Source: Phycisphaerales bacterium (GTDB taxonomy: Bacteria > Planctomycetota > Phycisphaerae > UBA1845). Taken from it: a DNA stretch of 64,000 nt. The DNA is taken from assembly GCA_003597935.1 (NCBI GenBank), contig QZJT01000124.1, positions 1-64,000 of the forward strand, read 5' to 3'. The notes under the pieces are model-generated. The model saw only the letters and a program-made list of their open reading frames with translations, was not told where the DNA came from and searched no databases. A program made the translations under genes and the position numbers. Below are positions 9,821 through 19,444 of this stretch, piece by piece; positions within the stretch are counted from its first letter, which is position 1, and each line of letters begins with the position of its first letter.

Positions 9821-10612
9821 TCACGCGCTCTGCCGCGGCTTGGACGCGATGATCGCCACCGCCTCCAGATGGGCCTGATACCTGCGGAAGACCCGCCGCA
9901 TGGCCAGCACCCGCCGGCGGGCTGCGCCGTCGCGCAGCGCGTTCCACGCGAACCGTGCCGCCCCCCGGACGCCTTCGTCGCGAATGAGCCGCCGCGGTTC
10001 CAGCAGGTGCATGGGCGCCTGCATTGTATGCGCGACGCGCAGTCCGCAGGATTCCAGCAGCTCGCGCCAGCCCGCCTCCGTAAGCGGCAGGACCGCGTGG
10101 TGAATCGCGTCGGTCAGCTCGCGGCGGACGCGCTCGGCCAGGTCCGGGTCGATGGTCTCGGGGGCGAGCACGATTTCGTGAATCCCGTAGCGGCCGCCGT
10201 CGCGCAGCAGGCGGGCTGCCTCCGCGACAACGTGCGATTTCACGCCCGGCGTCTGCATCGTCAGCATTGCCTCGCCGTACACGACGCTGGCACAGGCATC
10301 CGGCAGCCCGGTCGCCTGTGCCGCCCCGACCACGCAGCGCTGCGACGTGCCGTTCAGGCATCGCCGCACGCTCTCAGCGGCCGCCTCGTCGCGCTCGATG
10401 GCGACGTAGGAGCGGGGGCGGCGTTGAAGCGTCAGCCGGGCGGTCGCCCCCAGACCCGGCGCGAACTCGACCACGTCGTCATCCGGACCGATGTCGAGCC
10501 GGTCCAACATGCGGCCGGTCAGTTCGACTCCGCCCGGGCGCAGGACTTTCTTACCCAGCCGCGCCAGCACCCAATGGCCCGGCGCTTTTTCGATCCGGGT
10601 GGGTTGCTCCAT
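9821..10612 (-). CDS. Class I SAM-dependent methyltransferase
   Basis: DDVVEFAPGLGATARLTLQRRPRSYVAIERD SAM-binding motif I/II. Confidence 0.8.
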   Translation of the reverse strand: MEQPTRIEKAPGHWVLARLGKKVLRPGGVELTGRMLDRLDIGPDDDVVEFAPGLGATARLTLQRRPRSYVAIERDEAAAESVRRCLNGTSQRCVVGAAQATGLPDACASVVYGEAMLTMQTPGVKSHVVAEAARLLRDGGRYGIHEIVLAPETIDPDLAERVRRELTDAIHHAVLPLTEAGWRELLESCGLRVAHTMQAPMHLLEPRRLIRDEGVRGAARFAWNALRDGAARRRVLAMRRVFRRYQAHLEAVAIIASKPRQSA

Positions 10613-10772
10613 GACGTCGTCTCACACGATTCCTGAGAATCCGGTACCTTCCAACTCACCCGTCGGCGCTTCGCCGAAAAGCCGCCTGGCCCGGACTGAG
10701 TGCTTTCTGCATTCGTTATTCGTTATTCGACATTCGACATTCGACATTCCTGACGGGCGCAATCATGGGCGC

Positions 10773-13055
10773 TTATGCCGGGCTTGCGATCGCCTCGATC
10801 GCCGCGTCGCGGTCTTCCCTCAGCGACCAGCCGGTCTTCAGTCCCAGCACGAACCATCCCAGGGCGAGGGCGCCGCTGGCGAACACTGTGTCGCCGATGA
10901 CGCGCAGCCAGCGGAGCGTGTCCATCAGCGGCGTCTGCAGGAACTCGGCCGAGCGGGCATACCACAGCCCCTTCTCCACGCTCGCCCACGCCTGCATCAG
11001 GCCCACCGGCAGCAGGCTCAGCAGCACCATCAGCAAGAGGCCGACATTGATTGACCAGAAGGCGTAGGCCAACGCTCCAGTGCGCCAGACGCGTCGCGTG
11101 GCCAGCCCCTTGAGGCAGAACAGCATCAGGCCGACGCCCAACATGCCGTAGACGCCGAACAGCGCCGTGTGGCCGTGGACCGGCGTGGTGTTCAGACCCT
11201 GCATGTAGTACAGGGCGATGGGCGGATTGATGAAGAACCCGAACAGGCCGGCGCCCACCAGGTTCCAGAACGCCACCGCCACGAAGAAGTAGATCGGCCA
11301 CTTGTAGGCCGATACCCACGAGCGCACTCGGCTGAGCGTCAGGTTTTCGTATGCCTCGAATCCTATGAGCACCAGCGGCACCACCTCCAGCGCGCTGAAC
11401 GTCGCCCCCAGCGCCAGCACGGCCGTGGGCGTGCCCGTGAAATAAAGGTGATGGAACGTGCCGATGATCCCGCCGCTCAGGAAGATGGTGCTGGAGAAGA
11501 TCACCGCCGAGGTGGCCGTCGACGAGCGCAGCAGGCCCATCCGCGTGAACAGGAACGCGATGGCCACCGTGGCGAAGACCTCGAAGAACCCCTCGACCCA
11601 CAGGTGAACGACCCACCAGCGCCAGTACTCGATAACCGCCAGGTTAGTGCGCCGGCCCCACATGAGGCCCGCGCCGTAGAACAGCGCGATCGCAGTCGAG
11701 GCGATCAGGAACATGGCCAGCAGCGAGCGGTTGTCGCGCGCGTGGCGCAGGGCCGGCCACATCGCCCGCGCCATGAGGAAGAGCCACAGGAACAGGCCGA
11801 TGAAGAGGAAGATCTGCCAGAACCGTCCCAGGTCGACGTATTCCAGTCCCTGGTGGCCCAGCCACAAGTTGGTGATCAGGCCCAGTTTCTGCTGCACGCC
11901 CAGCCATTGGCCCGCCATCGAGCCGACCACGATGACCAGCAGACACACGAACAACACGTTGACGCCCAGCCGTTGGAGCTTCGGCTCATAGCCGGATACC
12001 GCCGGGGCCAGGAACAACCCCGTCGCCAGCCAGGCGGTGGCGATCCAGAAGATGCCCAGTTGGGTGTGCCAGGTGCGCGTGACCGCATACGGGAGGATCT
12101 CGGCCAGCGGAATCCCATAGAATCCGCTGCCCTCGACGCCGTAGTGGGCCGTGACCGCGCCGAGCCCGATCTGGGCCACGATCAGAGCCGCGACGACCCA
12201 GAAGTATTTCAGCGTGGCCCGCATGGACGGGGTAGGGTCGAGTGCCAGCAGCGGGTCCCGCTCCGGCGGGTCGCTCTCTTCTTCGGGCTTGGCCCGCTGC
12301 ACGGCGAAATACCACGTTAGCGCACCGATCCCGGCCAGCAGCATCACGAAGCTGACGACCGACCAGACGACGATGGAACCGGTGGGGCGATTGGCGATGA
12401 GGCTCTCGGCCGGCCAGTTCTGGGTGTAGGTGATGTCGGAGCCGGGGCGGTTGGTGGCGCAGGCCCACGAGGTCCAGAAAAAGAAAGCGTTGAGCATCGC
12501 CCGCCGCTCGGCCGACGGGATCGCGCCGCTCGGAATCGCGTACGCGTCGCGCAGGTCAACGAGCGCCGGGTCGTCGCTGAAGAGCGCATTGTAGTGTCCA
12601 CCCACCTCGGCGATGGCCTCGGCCCGCAGGCTCGACACCCGCAGGTCGCCGGTGGCCGCGTCGAACGTGTTGGTGCGCAGCTCGGCCTGAAGCCGGGCCT
12701 GCAGCGCCGCCTGCGTCTCCGATGGAAGGTCGTCGAAGGGTCGGGCGTGGTCCGTCTGCGCCCACTGGTCGAGCAGCCAGACAGCCTCCCGATGGAGCCA
12801 GTCGGCCGACCAGTCCGGGGCCACGTACGCGCCGTGACCCCAGATCGACCCGACCTCCTGCCCGCCCATCGACTGCCAGACGTGCCGCCCGCTTTCTATT
12901 TGTGCCCGCGTGAACAGCACCCGCCCGTCGTCGCTGACGACCCGATCCGGTATCGGCGGTGCCATTCTGTAAATCTCTACGCCATAATAGCTTAATACAG
13001 CGAAGGAGGCCGCGATGACGATCCCCAACCCCCACCAGAGCCGCTTGGCATTCAT
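10773..13055 (-). CDS. norB: Quinol-dependent nitric oxide reductase (qNor, cytochrome b subunit)
   Basis: GGQEVGSIWGHGAYVAPDWSADWLHREAVWLL; heme-copper oxidase-type TM helices with WWVVHLWVEGFFEVFATVAIAFLF, HHLYFTG, HGHTALFGVYGMLG. Confidence 0.93.
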   Translation of the reverse strand: MNAKRLWWGLGIVIAASFAVLSYYGVEIYRMAPPIPDRVVSDDGRVLFTRAQIESGRHVWQSMGGQEVGSIWGHGAYVAPDWSADWLHREAVWLLDQWAQTDHARPFDDLPSETQAALQARLQAELRTNTFDAATGDLRVSSLRAEAIAEVGGHYNALFSDDPALVDLRDAYAIPSGAIPSAERRAMLNAFFFWTSWACATNRPGSDITYTQNWPAESLIANRPTGSIVVWSVVSFVMLLAGIGALTWYFAVQRAKPEEESDPPERDPLLALDPTPSMRATLKYFWVVAALIVAQIGLGAVTAHYGVEGSGFYGIPLAEILPYAVTRTWHTQLGIFWIATAWLATGLFLAPAVSGYEPKLQRLGVNVLFVCLLVIVVGSMAGQWLGVQQKLGLITNLWLGHQGLEYVDLGRFWQIFLFIGLFLWLFLMARAMWPALRHARDNRSLLAMFLIASTAIALFYGAGLMWGRRTNLAVIEYWRWWVVHLWVEGFFEVFATVAIAFLFTRMGLLRSSTATSAVIFSSTIFLSGGIIGTFHHLYFTGTPTAVLALGATFSALEVVPLVLIGFEAYENLTLSRVRSWVSAYKWPIYFFVAVAFWNLVGAGLFGFFINPPIALYYMQGLNTTPVHGHTALFGVYGMLGVGLMLFCLKGLATRRVWRTGALAYAFWSINVGLLLMVLLSLLPVGLMQAWASVEKGLWYARSAEFLQTPLMDTLRWLRVIGDTVFASGALALGWFVLGLKTGWSLREDRDAAIEAIASPA

Positions 13056-13133
13056 CTGACTTCCGCTCCGACACGAAACAGTGTTATCTGGACCCATAAA
13101 TCCACTTTACTGATCGAAGTCTACCGGGTATAA

Positions 13134-13159
13134 TTTGGATGTCAAGGCCCAAATAGCCT
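13134..13159. promoter_or_regulatory. Candidate operator between norB and Rrf2 regulator
   Basis: Inverted repeat ATTTGG-N10-CCAAAT in the divergent intergenic region; binding is inferred only. Confidence 0.35.
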
Positions 13160-13173
13160 TTTTTGGAGATTAC

Positions 13174-13680
13174 ATGATATCCCCCACCGCCGAATACGCC
13201 CTCCGGGCCGTGGTGGCCGTGGCCCAGGGTCGGGGCCAGGTCATGGTGACGCCGTCGATCGCCGAGGTGACGCGGGTGCCCCCGGGCTATCTACCCAAGG
13301 TCTTGCAGATGCTCAAGAAGGCCGGCCTCTTGGAATCCAAGCGCGGGCTGGGCGGCGGCTTCACGCTGAGCCGGCCGGTTGAGGATATCAGCGTGCTGGA
13401 GGTCGTCAACGCGGTAGAGCCGGTCAAGCGGATCGAGAGCTGTCCGCTTCGGCTCGAATCGCACGGGACGAACCTGTGTCCGCTGCACAAGCGGCTGGAC
13501 GAGGCGGCCGAGATGGTCGAACGGGCCTTCGCCTCGACCGCCATCTCTGACCTGCTGGACGTGCCCGGACGCAGCACGCCGCTGTGCCACGCGACCGCGC
13601 CGGTGACGTTGACCACAGCGTCGGACGGCCGCCCGCCCGAGGAGAGTGGACGTTCCGCGGGCCAAATCTGGGGCGAGTGA
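13174..13680 (+). CDS. Rrf2 family transcriptional regulator (NsrR-like)
   Basis: MISPTAEYALRAVVAVAQ...GYLPKVLQMLKKAGLLESKRGLGGGFTLSRP; three Cys region ESCPLRLESHGTNLCPLH; divergent from norB. Confidence 0.88.
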   Translation: MISPTAEYALRAVVAVAQGRGQVMVTPSIAEVTRVPPGYLPKVLQMLKKAGLLESKRGLGGGFTLSRPVEDISVLEVVNAVEPVKRIESCPLRLESHGTNLCPLHKRLDEAAEMVERAFASTAISDLLDVPGRSTPLCHATAPVTLTTASDGRPPEESGRSAGQIWGE

Positions 13681-13758
13681 CCACGCCGGCCGTGAGCGTC
13701 TTGCCCTGGGGAGAGGCAAAGGACGAAGGCGTTGCGGCCGGCGACGGATGCGGGCGGT

Positions 13759-14247
13759 TCAACACCCCCACCGCAGCCGCTTTTCCGCCTCTTTCCCGCA
13801 CGGAACACGGACGGTACGCCCGTCGATCCTGTCCCGGAACATCCGGTAGTGCCTCTTGATTCTGGCGACGTATTCCGGGTCTTTCAGCAGCACGTTCTTG
13901 CACAGCTCCAGGAGGGCAGGGGCCAGCTTCGATTGACGGCTCAGGCGAGTGAGGGTGGGGCCGCACAACTCGTCAACCGCGGACTTACTGGGAACACTTA
14001 ACCACCGCGTGTAGAATGCCCGTTTTTCCCAGCCATAGGCGATCACCGCCAGCGGCTCGCGGCTGCGCGGCGAGACCACCAGAAAGAAGACCCGCCGACA
14101 GTCGCAGTTTTTCTCGTCACAGTACGATTCCAGAAAACCGTACGTCCAGGCGGGAAGACCGAACTCCGATTCATTGAACACCCGGATCGAACGAGTTTCC
14201 TCCTCGGCCAGCTCGGGGAACAGGTTGTGGAGCAGCGTGTAGGACAT
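13759..14247 (-). CDS. Hypothetical protein
   Basis: MSYTLLHNLFPELAEEETRSIRVFNESEFGLPAWTYGFLESYCDEKNCDCRRVFFLVVSP. Confidence 0.7.
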   Translation of the reverse strand: MSYTLLHNLFPELAEEETRSIRVFNESEFGLPAWTYGFLESYCDEKNCDCRRVFFLVVSPRSREPLAVIAYGWEKRAFYTRWLSVPSKSAVDELCGPTLTRLSRQSKLAPALLELCKNVLLKDPEYVARIKRHYRMFRDRIDGRTVRVPCGKEAEKRLRWGC

Positions 14248-14378
14248 GAGTACCTCCTTGCACAAGAACTGCGGACTCTGTTGCGAGCCTACACCGGACG
14301 CGGCGCGGATTCAAGGAAAAACCGGCGCCCTCCGCGGCGCACGGCGCGTTGCCGATGGCGATCGAAGCGGGCCGCTCT

Positions 14379-15536
14379 TCAGAACGGTATCTCTGCGTCG
14401 TCGCCGACCGGAACCACACCCACCTGACGATCGAACAGCACCTGCACCCGCCCCGGCGACAGGGCGTCGGGGCGGAACGTGAAGTCGGCGTGCTGTCGCA
14501 GGAAGCGCGAGGCGCCGCAGCCGGGAACCTGGCACTCGCGTTTGCCCTCTTTCGGGCAGGAACCGAAGGAACAGAGCCGGCCCAGGTATCGGTCGGTGCC
14601 CGGCTCCAACAGGAACATCTCGACCTGGTGGTGGGCCACGCCGATGTTGCGGGCGGCCTGCAACTCGTTCAGCGCCCGGCTCCGCGCCTTCTGGACACGC
14701 TTAAGATCGCTGACGTCGCTTACCCAGACGGCCAGGTCGACGTCGTGGCACTCGTGCCAGATGGCGATGCCCGCCCGTCGGAACTCGCGGAAGCGCGGCA
14801 CTTCCTTCTCCAGCGGCGCGGCCACCGAGCCGAACAGCGCCACCTTCGTCACGGCCGGCAGCTTCGACAGTTCCCGCGCCACCCACACGGCCGCGGTGCG
14901 GAAGTCGTCGCGGCGGCGGAGCATCGCCTGGTTTTCGCTGGCGATCTCCTTCCTGCTCCGCGGTTGGTCGCGGGACTCGTCGTCGTCAACGAAGACGACG
15001 TCCAGCTCTTCGTCGTCGGCCACAACGTTGGGGTGGTCACCCTGCAACTCGCCGTCCGCTTCGTATTCGTCGTCTTCGTCGAACGAATCGTCGCCTCCGC
15101 AAAAAAGGCGCTCGGAGGCGCGAACGCCGGGGAGGGTCACGCGCCACGAGCCGCCGGGCCGGGGCGGCACGTGCGAAACCGCCGCGTCGTCCGCGTCGAG
15201 CGCCCCGTCCCACTCCACCAGGCGGGGAAACTCGTCCGACGATCGGCGAGGGTTCGGCGCCGCCTGACCGTCCGCGGCGGCGCCCTTGCGCCTCCGAGAA
15301 CCGCGCTTCCCGGCCGGACCCGGGTCGATCACGCCGAATCGCTTCTCGTACATGTGGCGGATCCAGTCGCCCACCGGCTCCTTCCACCGCTGGCGGGGAC
15401 TGGGGACGTTCTTGATGAGGCTGAGTGGGTTCAGCCCCAGTTCCTTCGCCATGCGCAGCGTCTCGGCGTTGAGCCGACACTTCCGTTTGGCCTCATCCCA
15501 GCGGGCGTCCTTCGTTGATTTGCGCTTCTTGGCCAT
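14379..15536 (-). CDS. Nucleotidyltransferase-domain-like hypothetical protein
   Basis: MAKKRKSTKDARWDEAKRKCRLNAET; VTKVALFGSVAAPLEKEV...HECHDVDLAVWVSDV (GS and DxD-like motif); C-terminal Cys cluster CSFGSCPKEGKRECQVPGC. Confidence 0.65.
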   Translation of the reverse strand: MAKKRKSTKDARWDEAKRKCRLNAETLRMAKELGLNPLSLIKNVPSPRQRWKEPVGDWIRHMYEKRFGVIDPGPAGKRGSRRRKGAAADGQAAPNPRRSSDEFPRLVEWDGALDADDAAVSHVPPRPGGSWRVTLPGVRASERLFCGGDDSFDEDDEYEADGELQGDHPNVVADDEELDVVFVDDDESRDQPRSRKEIASENQAMLRRRDDFRTAAVWVARELSKLPAVTKVALFGSVAAPLEKEVPRFREFRRAGIAIWHECHDVDLAVWVSDVSDLKRVQKARSRALNELQAARNIGVAHHQVEMFLLEPGTDRYLGRLCSFGSCPKEGKRECQVPGCGASRFLRQHADFTFRPDALSPGRVQVLFDRQVGVVPVGDDAEIPF

Positions 15537-15771
15537 CGCGTGCCAGACTCCGGCTGTACCCTGGGTGAAGCAGTGTACCGGAAGCGCCGTCGGACGTGCA
15601 ACGTCCGGCGCCAATCGGCCCGATCGGAAGCGGGACCGGACCGGTCGCAGCCGGCGGCGCCGAGGGCCGGTCGTTGCACGCGGCCACACGCGCGAGTATG
15701 TATCCGCCGGACGACCGCGGCGCGCGGAGCGCGGCGGGCCGCGGCGAACACCCTGTCGGACAGAAGCACCG

Positions 15772-17022
15772 ATGCGCAGCTCAGTGCCCACCTGGATGGC
15801 GATCGGAATGGTCATGACGTGGGGATGCTCATCGAACAGCGGCGGCCGTTTTCAGGATCCGGCGGCCGGGCATGAGCCGGAAGACGCGCTGGTCCGCAGC
15901 GCCCTGCGCGTCCACCAGTCGGCGATCGTGATCGACGGACACAACGACCTGCCCGGCGAGCTGCGCACGAAATCCGCGTCGGGCTTCGACGTCATCGACA
16001 TCGCGCAGCCCCAGCCCTCGCTGCACACGGACATTCCGCGCCTGCGGGCCGGCGGCGTAGGGGCGCAGTTCTGGTCGGCCTATGTGCCGGTGTCCACCAT
16101 CGAATCCGGCGGGGCGGCGCGTTTCGCCCTGGAGCAGATCGACCTCATCAAGCGGATGGCCGCGCGCTACCCGGATGCCTTCGAGATGGCGTACAGCGCC
16201 GCCGACGTCGAGCGGATCCACCGCCGCGGGCGGATCGCGTCGCTGATCGGCGTCGAAGGCGGTCACGCCATCGAGAACTCGCTGGGGGCGCTGCGGATGT
16301 TCTACGAGCTGGGGGCGCGCTACCTGACGCTGACGCACACGAAGTCGCTCGACTGGGCGGACTCGTGCAGCGACGAGCCGAAAAGCGGCGGGCTGTCGCC
16401 GTTCGGCGAGCAGGTGGTGCGCCAGATGAACCGGCTGGGCATGCTGGTGGATATTTCGCACGTGTCGGCGGACACCATGCGGGCGGTGCTGCGGGTGTCC
16501 GAGGCGCCGGTGATCGCGTCGCACTCGTCGGCATACGCGCTGGTGCCCCATCCGCGGAACGTGCCGGATGACGTGTTGACACTTATCGCCGGGAACGGAG
16601 GCGTGGTGATGGTGAACTTCTATCCGGTCTTCATCGCGGCGGAGGGGGGCGAGTTCTCGAAGGCCCGGACGGAGGCGCGGGCGTCGCTGCGGGCCCGGTA
16701 CGAGGACGAAGAGGCGTTCAAAGCCGCCTACGACGCCTGGCAGCGCAAGCACCCCGAGCCGGCCGCGACGATCGACACGGTGGTGGACCACATCGACCAT
16801 ATCGTGAAGGTGGCCGGGGTCGATCACGTCGGACTCGGATCGGATTTCGACGGCGTGCCGAGCCTGCCGGCGGGGCTGGAGGACGTATCGAAGTTCCCCG
16901 CCCTCACCATCGAACTGCTGCGGCGCGGCTACACGGACGCGGACGTCAGGAAGATCCTGGGCGGGAACCTGCTGCGGGCGCTGCGCGAGGCGGAGCGGGT
17001 CGCGGCGGAGTTGGAAGGTTGA
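15772..17022 (+). CDS. Membrane dipeptidase (peptidase family M19)
   Basis: IVIDGHNDLPGEL; LIGVEGGHAIENSLGALRMFYELGARYLTLTH; VDISHVSADTM; VDHVGLGSDFDGV. Confidence 0.95.
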   Translation: MRSSVPTWMAIGMVMTWGCSSNSGGRFQDPAAGHEPEDALVRSALRVHQSAIVIDGHNDLPGELRTKSASGFDVIDIAQPQPSLHTDIPRLRAGGVGAQFWSAYVPVSTIESGGAARFALEQIDLIKRMAARYPDAFEMAYSAADVERIHRRGRIASLIGVEGGHAIENSLGALRMFYELGARYLTLTHTKSLDWADSCSDEPKSGGLSPFGEQVVRQMNRLGMLVDISHVSADTMRAVLRVSEAPVIASHSSAYALVPHPRNVPDDVLTLIAGNGGVVMVNFYPVFIAAEGGEFSKARTEARASLRARYEDEEAFKAAYDAWQRKHPEPAATIDTVVDHIDHIVKVAGVDHVGLGSDFDGVPSLPAGLEDVSKFPALTIELLRRGYTDADVRKILGGNLLRALREAERVAAELEG

Positions 17023-17110
17023 AGGTCGAAGGTTGGCAGGTTGGGAGGTTGCAGGTTGGAAGGTTGAAGGTTGGGAGGTTGCAGGTTGGAGGTTGCAGGT
17101 TGCGGGTTAC
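17020..17110 (+). repeat. Low-complexity GGTTGNAGGTTG repeat at 3' end of dipeptidase gene
   Basis: ggttgaaggtcgaaggttggcaggttgggaggttgcaggttggaaggttg... Confidence 0.85.
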
Positions 17111-17443
17111 AGGGGCGGAAGGTCGGTTGGCCAAGGGTCGAACGTCGAAGGTTGAAGGCCGAGGGGTCGGGGGTGACGGGGGAGACGGGGCGGAAGCGCA
17201 CGGAACGCGAATGTGAATCCGCCACCGTTGCGTGGCGGGCGGGTAAAAGCTGGCGGCCCATCGGGCGGCTTCGATGGCGGTTCTGCGGCGGGGCGATTCG
17301 CTTTCCCGGGCTTTAAGGAACAGGCGCGTCGTCCCGCCTTTTGTTGCTCCCATAGCCGGACTTGGCAGGGTCCGGCGGCGCCGAGCGAGCGGGCGTCCGG
17401 CCCTTGAACTCGCCGCGGAGTTCGGCTACAGTTAGGGTGACGC

Positions 17444-18250
17444 ATGAGCGCTACGTCGAAGATCGAGTGGACCGACGCGACGTGGAATCCCGTGCGGGGT
17501 TGCACCAAGGTCAGCCCGGGCTGCGCCCATTGCTACGCGGAGACGTTTGCCGAGCGCTTTCGGGGTGTCCGCGGCCACCCGTACGAGCAGGGCTTCGATC
17601 TTCGTCTGGTGCCCGAAAAACTCGGCGAGCCGCTGCGCTGGACGAAGCCGCGGATGATCTTCGTCAATTCGATGAGCGACCTGTTTCACGAGGACGTGCC
17701 CGACGAGTACATCCTTGCGTGCGTCAGCGTGATGGAAGCGGCCGACTGGCACACTTATCAGGTGCTGACGAAGCGTTCGCACCGCCTGCGCGACCTCCTC
17801 AGGGGGACGTTGGGCCGCGCCGCGCAGCTCCGGCACGTCTGGTGGGGCGTCAGCGTCGAAAACCGCAGGCACGGCATTCCGCGCATCGAGCACCTGCGTT
17901 CCGCGCCGGCCGCCGTTCGATTCCTGTCCATCGAGCCCTTACTCGAGGACGTAGGGCGGCTGGACCTGCGGGAGATCGACTGGGTGATCGTGGGCGGCGA
18001 GAGCGGCGCCGAAGCGCGGCCGATGAAACCCGAGTGGGTCGCCAGCGTCCGCGACCAATGTCGCCGGGCTGGCGTGCGTTTCTTCTTCAAGCAATGGGGC
18101 GGCGTGCGCAAGTGCGACACGGGCCGGGAACTGGACGGACGCACGCATGACGAAATGCCGGAACTGCTTCCGGGCAGGGCGGTTTCCCTCACTGTACGGC
18201 AGCGGGCGATCGCCTCGCTGCCGGCCTTGGCGGCTGGAACCGCTAAATGA
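17444..18250 (+). CDS. DUF5131 / phage Gp37-Gp68 family protein (three-Cys-motif protein)
   Basis: MSATSKIEWTDATWNPVRGCTKVSPGCAHCYAETFAERFRG...FVNSMSDLFHEDVPDEYI...VIVGGESGAEARPMKPEWV. Confidence 0.93.
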   Translation: MSATSKIEWTDATWNPVRGCTKVSPGCAHCYAETFAERFRGVRGHPYEQGFDLRLVPEKLGEPLRWTKPRMIFVNSMSDLFHEDVPDEYILACVSVMEAADWHTYQVLTKRSHRLRDLLRGTLGRAAQLRHVWWGVSVENRRHGIPRIEHLRSAPAAVRFLSIEPLLEDVGRLDLREIDWVIVGGESGAEARPMKPEWVASVRDQCRRAGVRFFFKQWGGVRKCDTGRELDGRTHDEMPELLPGRAVSLTVRQRAIASLPALAAGTAK

Positions 18251-19428
18251 ACGAGTACGATCTCTACGCCGGGCGCGAGCAAACGCTTGTCAAGCACTAC
18301 ATCCTCGAGCACTATCTCGAACGGTTCGCCCACATCGTTGGAAGCACTTGGGATGATATCACGTACGTTGACTGCTTTGCCGGGCCGTGGAATGCGCGTT
18401 CAGACGAACACAGGGACAGTTCTTTCGCGCTGGCTCTGACACAGTTGAGGCAGGCGAGGAGGAATCCGGCGGATCTTAAGGCGGCGCGAAGTCGCCCACA
18501 ATTGGAACTGAGGTGCTTCTTTCTCGAGCGGGACCCCGCCGCATTTGCCAGATTGCGGGGTCTTGCCAGCCGTGTAGCCGATGCCGAGATTGAATTAAGA
18601 AACGCTACCTTGGAACAGTCCATCGACGACATCCTCGCATTCGTAAGAAAGCGTCAGCGGGATGCGTTTGCACTTGTCTTCCTCGACCCGACGGGATGGA
18701 CGGGTTTCGGACTCGACGTGATAGCGCCGCTGTTGAGGCACCAGCCCGGCGAGGTGCTGGTCAACTTCATGACAGGGTACACCGTGAGATTCGCCGAGCA
18801 GGCGGACGAGGCCATACGACGCAGCTTTGATCGTCTCTTCGGTCCGGTCGACTATCGCCGGCGTATTGCGCGACTGGCAGGGCAGGACCGAGAGGAAGAA
18901 CTCGTCCATTGCTATGCTGACGCCATCGGTTGGACCGGCAGCTTTGATTACGTTTGCCCGGCAATCGTGCTGCTCCCGGAGAAAAATCGTACGCATTTTC
19001 ACCTGTTGTACGCTACGCGTAACGCGCGGGGCGTGGAGGTGTTCAAACAGGTGGAGAAAAAGGCGATGGCGGCAATGGAGATGGCGCGGGCCGAAGCACG
19101 ACGGCGATCACGTATACGATCGAGCCGTCAGGAGGAGCTATTCGCGGCACAGCAACTCCATGATAGTGCGTATTATGAATCTTTGCGTGACCGGCATACC
19201 GGCGCAGCCCGAGCGCAGGTTAAAAGTATTCTCGTAGAAGGTCGCACGGTGGACTACGACGATGTCTGGGCGGCGGCGCTCTCACACCCGCTCGTCTGGA
19301 AAAGCGACGTCGACGCCTGGATTGACGAATGGAAGAAGGCCGGGCGCGTCGAGTTGACAGGTCTGAAGCCACGCGAGCGTGTTCCAAAGCTCGATGCCGG
19401 TCATCAGCTCCTGTGGCGTAACCCATGA
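18247..19428 (+). CDS. tcmP: Three-Cys-motif partner protein TcmP
   Basis: MNEYDLYAGREQTLVKHYILEHYLERFAHIV...ITYVDCFAGPWNA...FLDPTGWTGF; ATGA start/stop overlap with DUF5131 gene. Confidence 0.9.
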   Translation: MNEYDLYAGREQTLVKHYILEHYLERFAHIVGSTWDDITYVDCFAGPWNARSDEHRDSSFALALTQLRQARRNPADLKAARSRPQLELRCFFLERDPAAFARLRGLASRVADAEIELRNATLEQSIDDILAFVRKRQRDAFALVFLDPTGWTGFGLDVIAPLLRHQPGEVLVNFMTGYTVRFAEQADEAIRRSFDRLFGPVDYRRRIARLAGQDREEELVHCYADAIGWTGSFDYVCPAIVLLPEKNRTHFHLLYATRNARGVEVFKQVEKKAMAAMEMARAEARRRSRIRSSRQEELFAAQQLHDSAYYESLRDRHTGAARAQVKSILVEGRTVDYDDVWAAALSHPLVWKSDVDAWIDEWKKAGRVELTGLKPRERVPKLDAGHQLLWRNP

Positions 19429-19444
19429 GTGATGTATACGGCGG

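Noticed and set aside
9649-9852. ORFs encoding SRSSVFICAHPRLI...
   Set aside because: Derived from the GTTCATCCGTGTTCATC interspersed repeat, not coding.
17020-17110. Possible CRISPR from regularly spaced GGTTG units
   Set aside because: No distinct repeat/spacer architecture; low-complexity slippage repeat.
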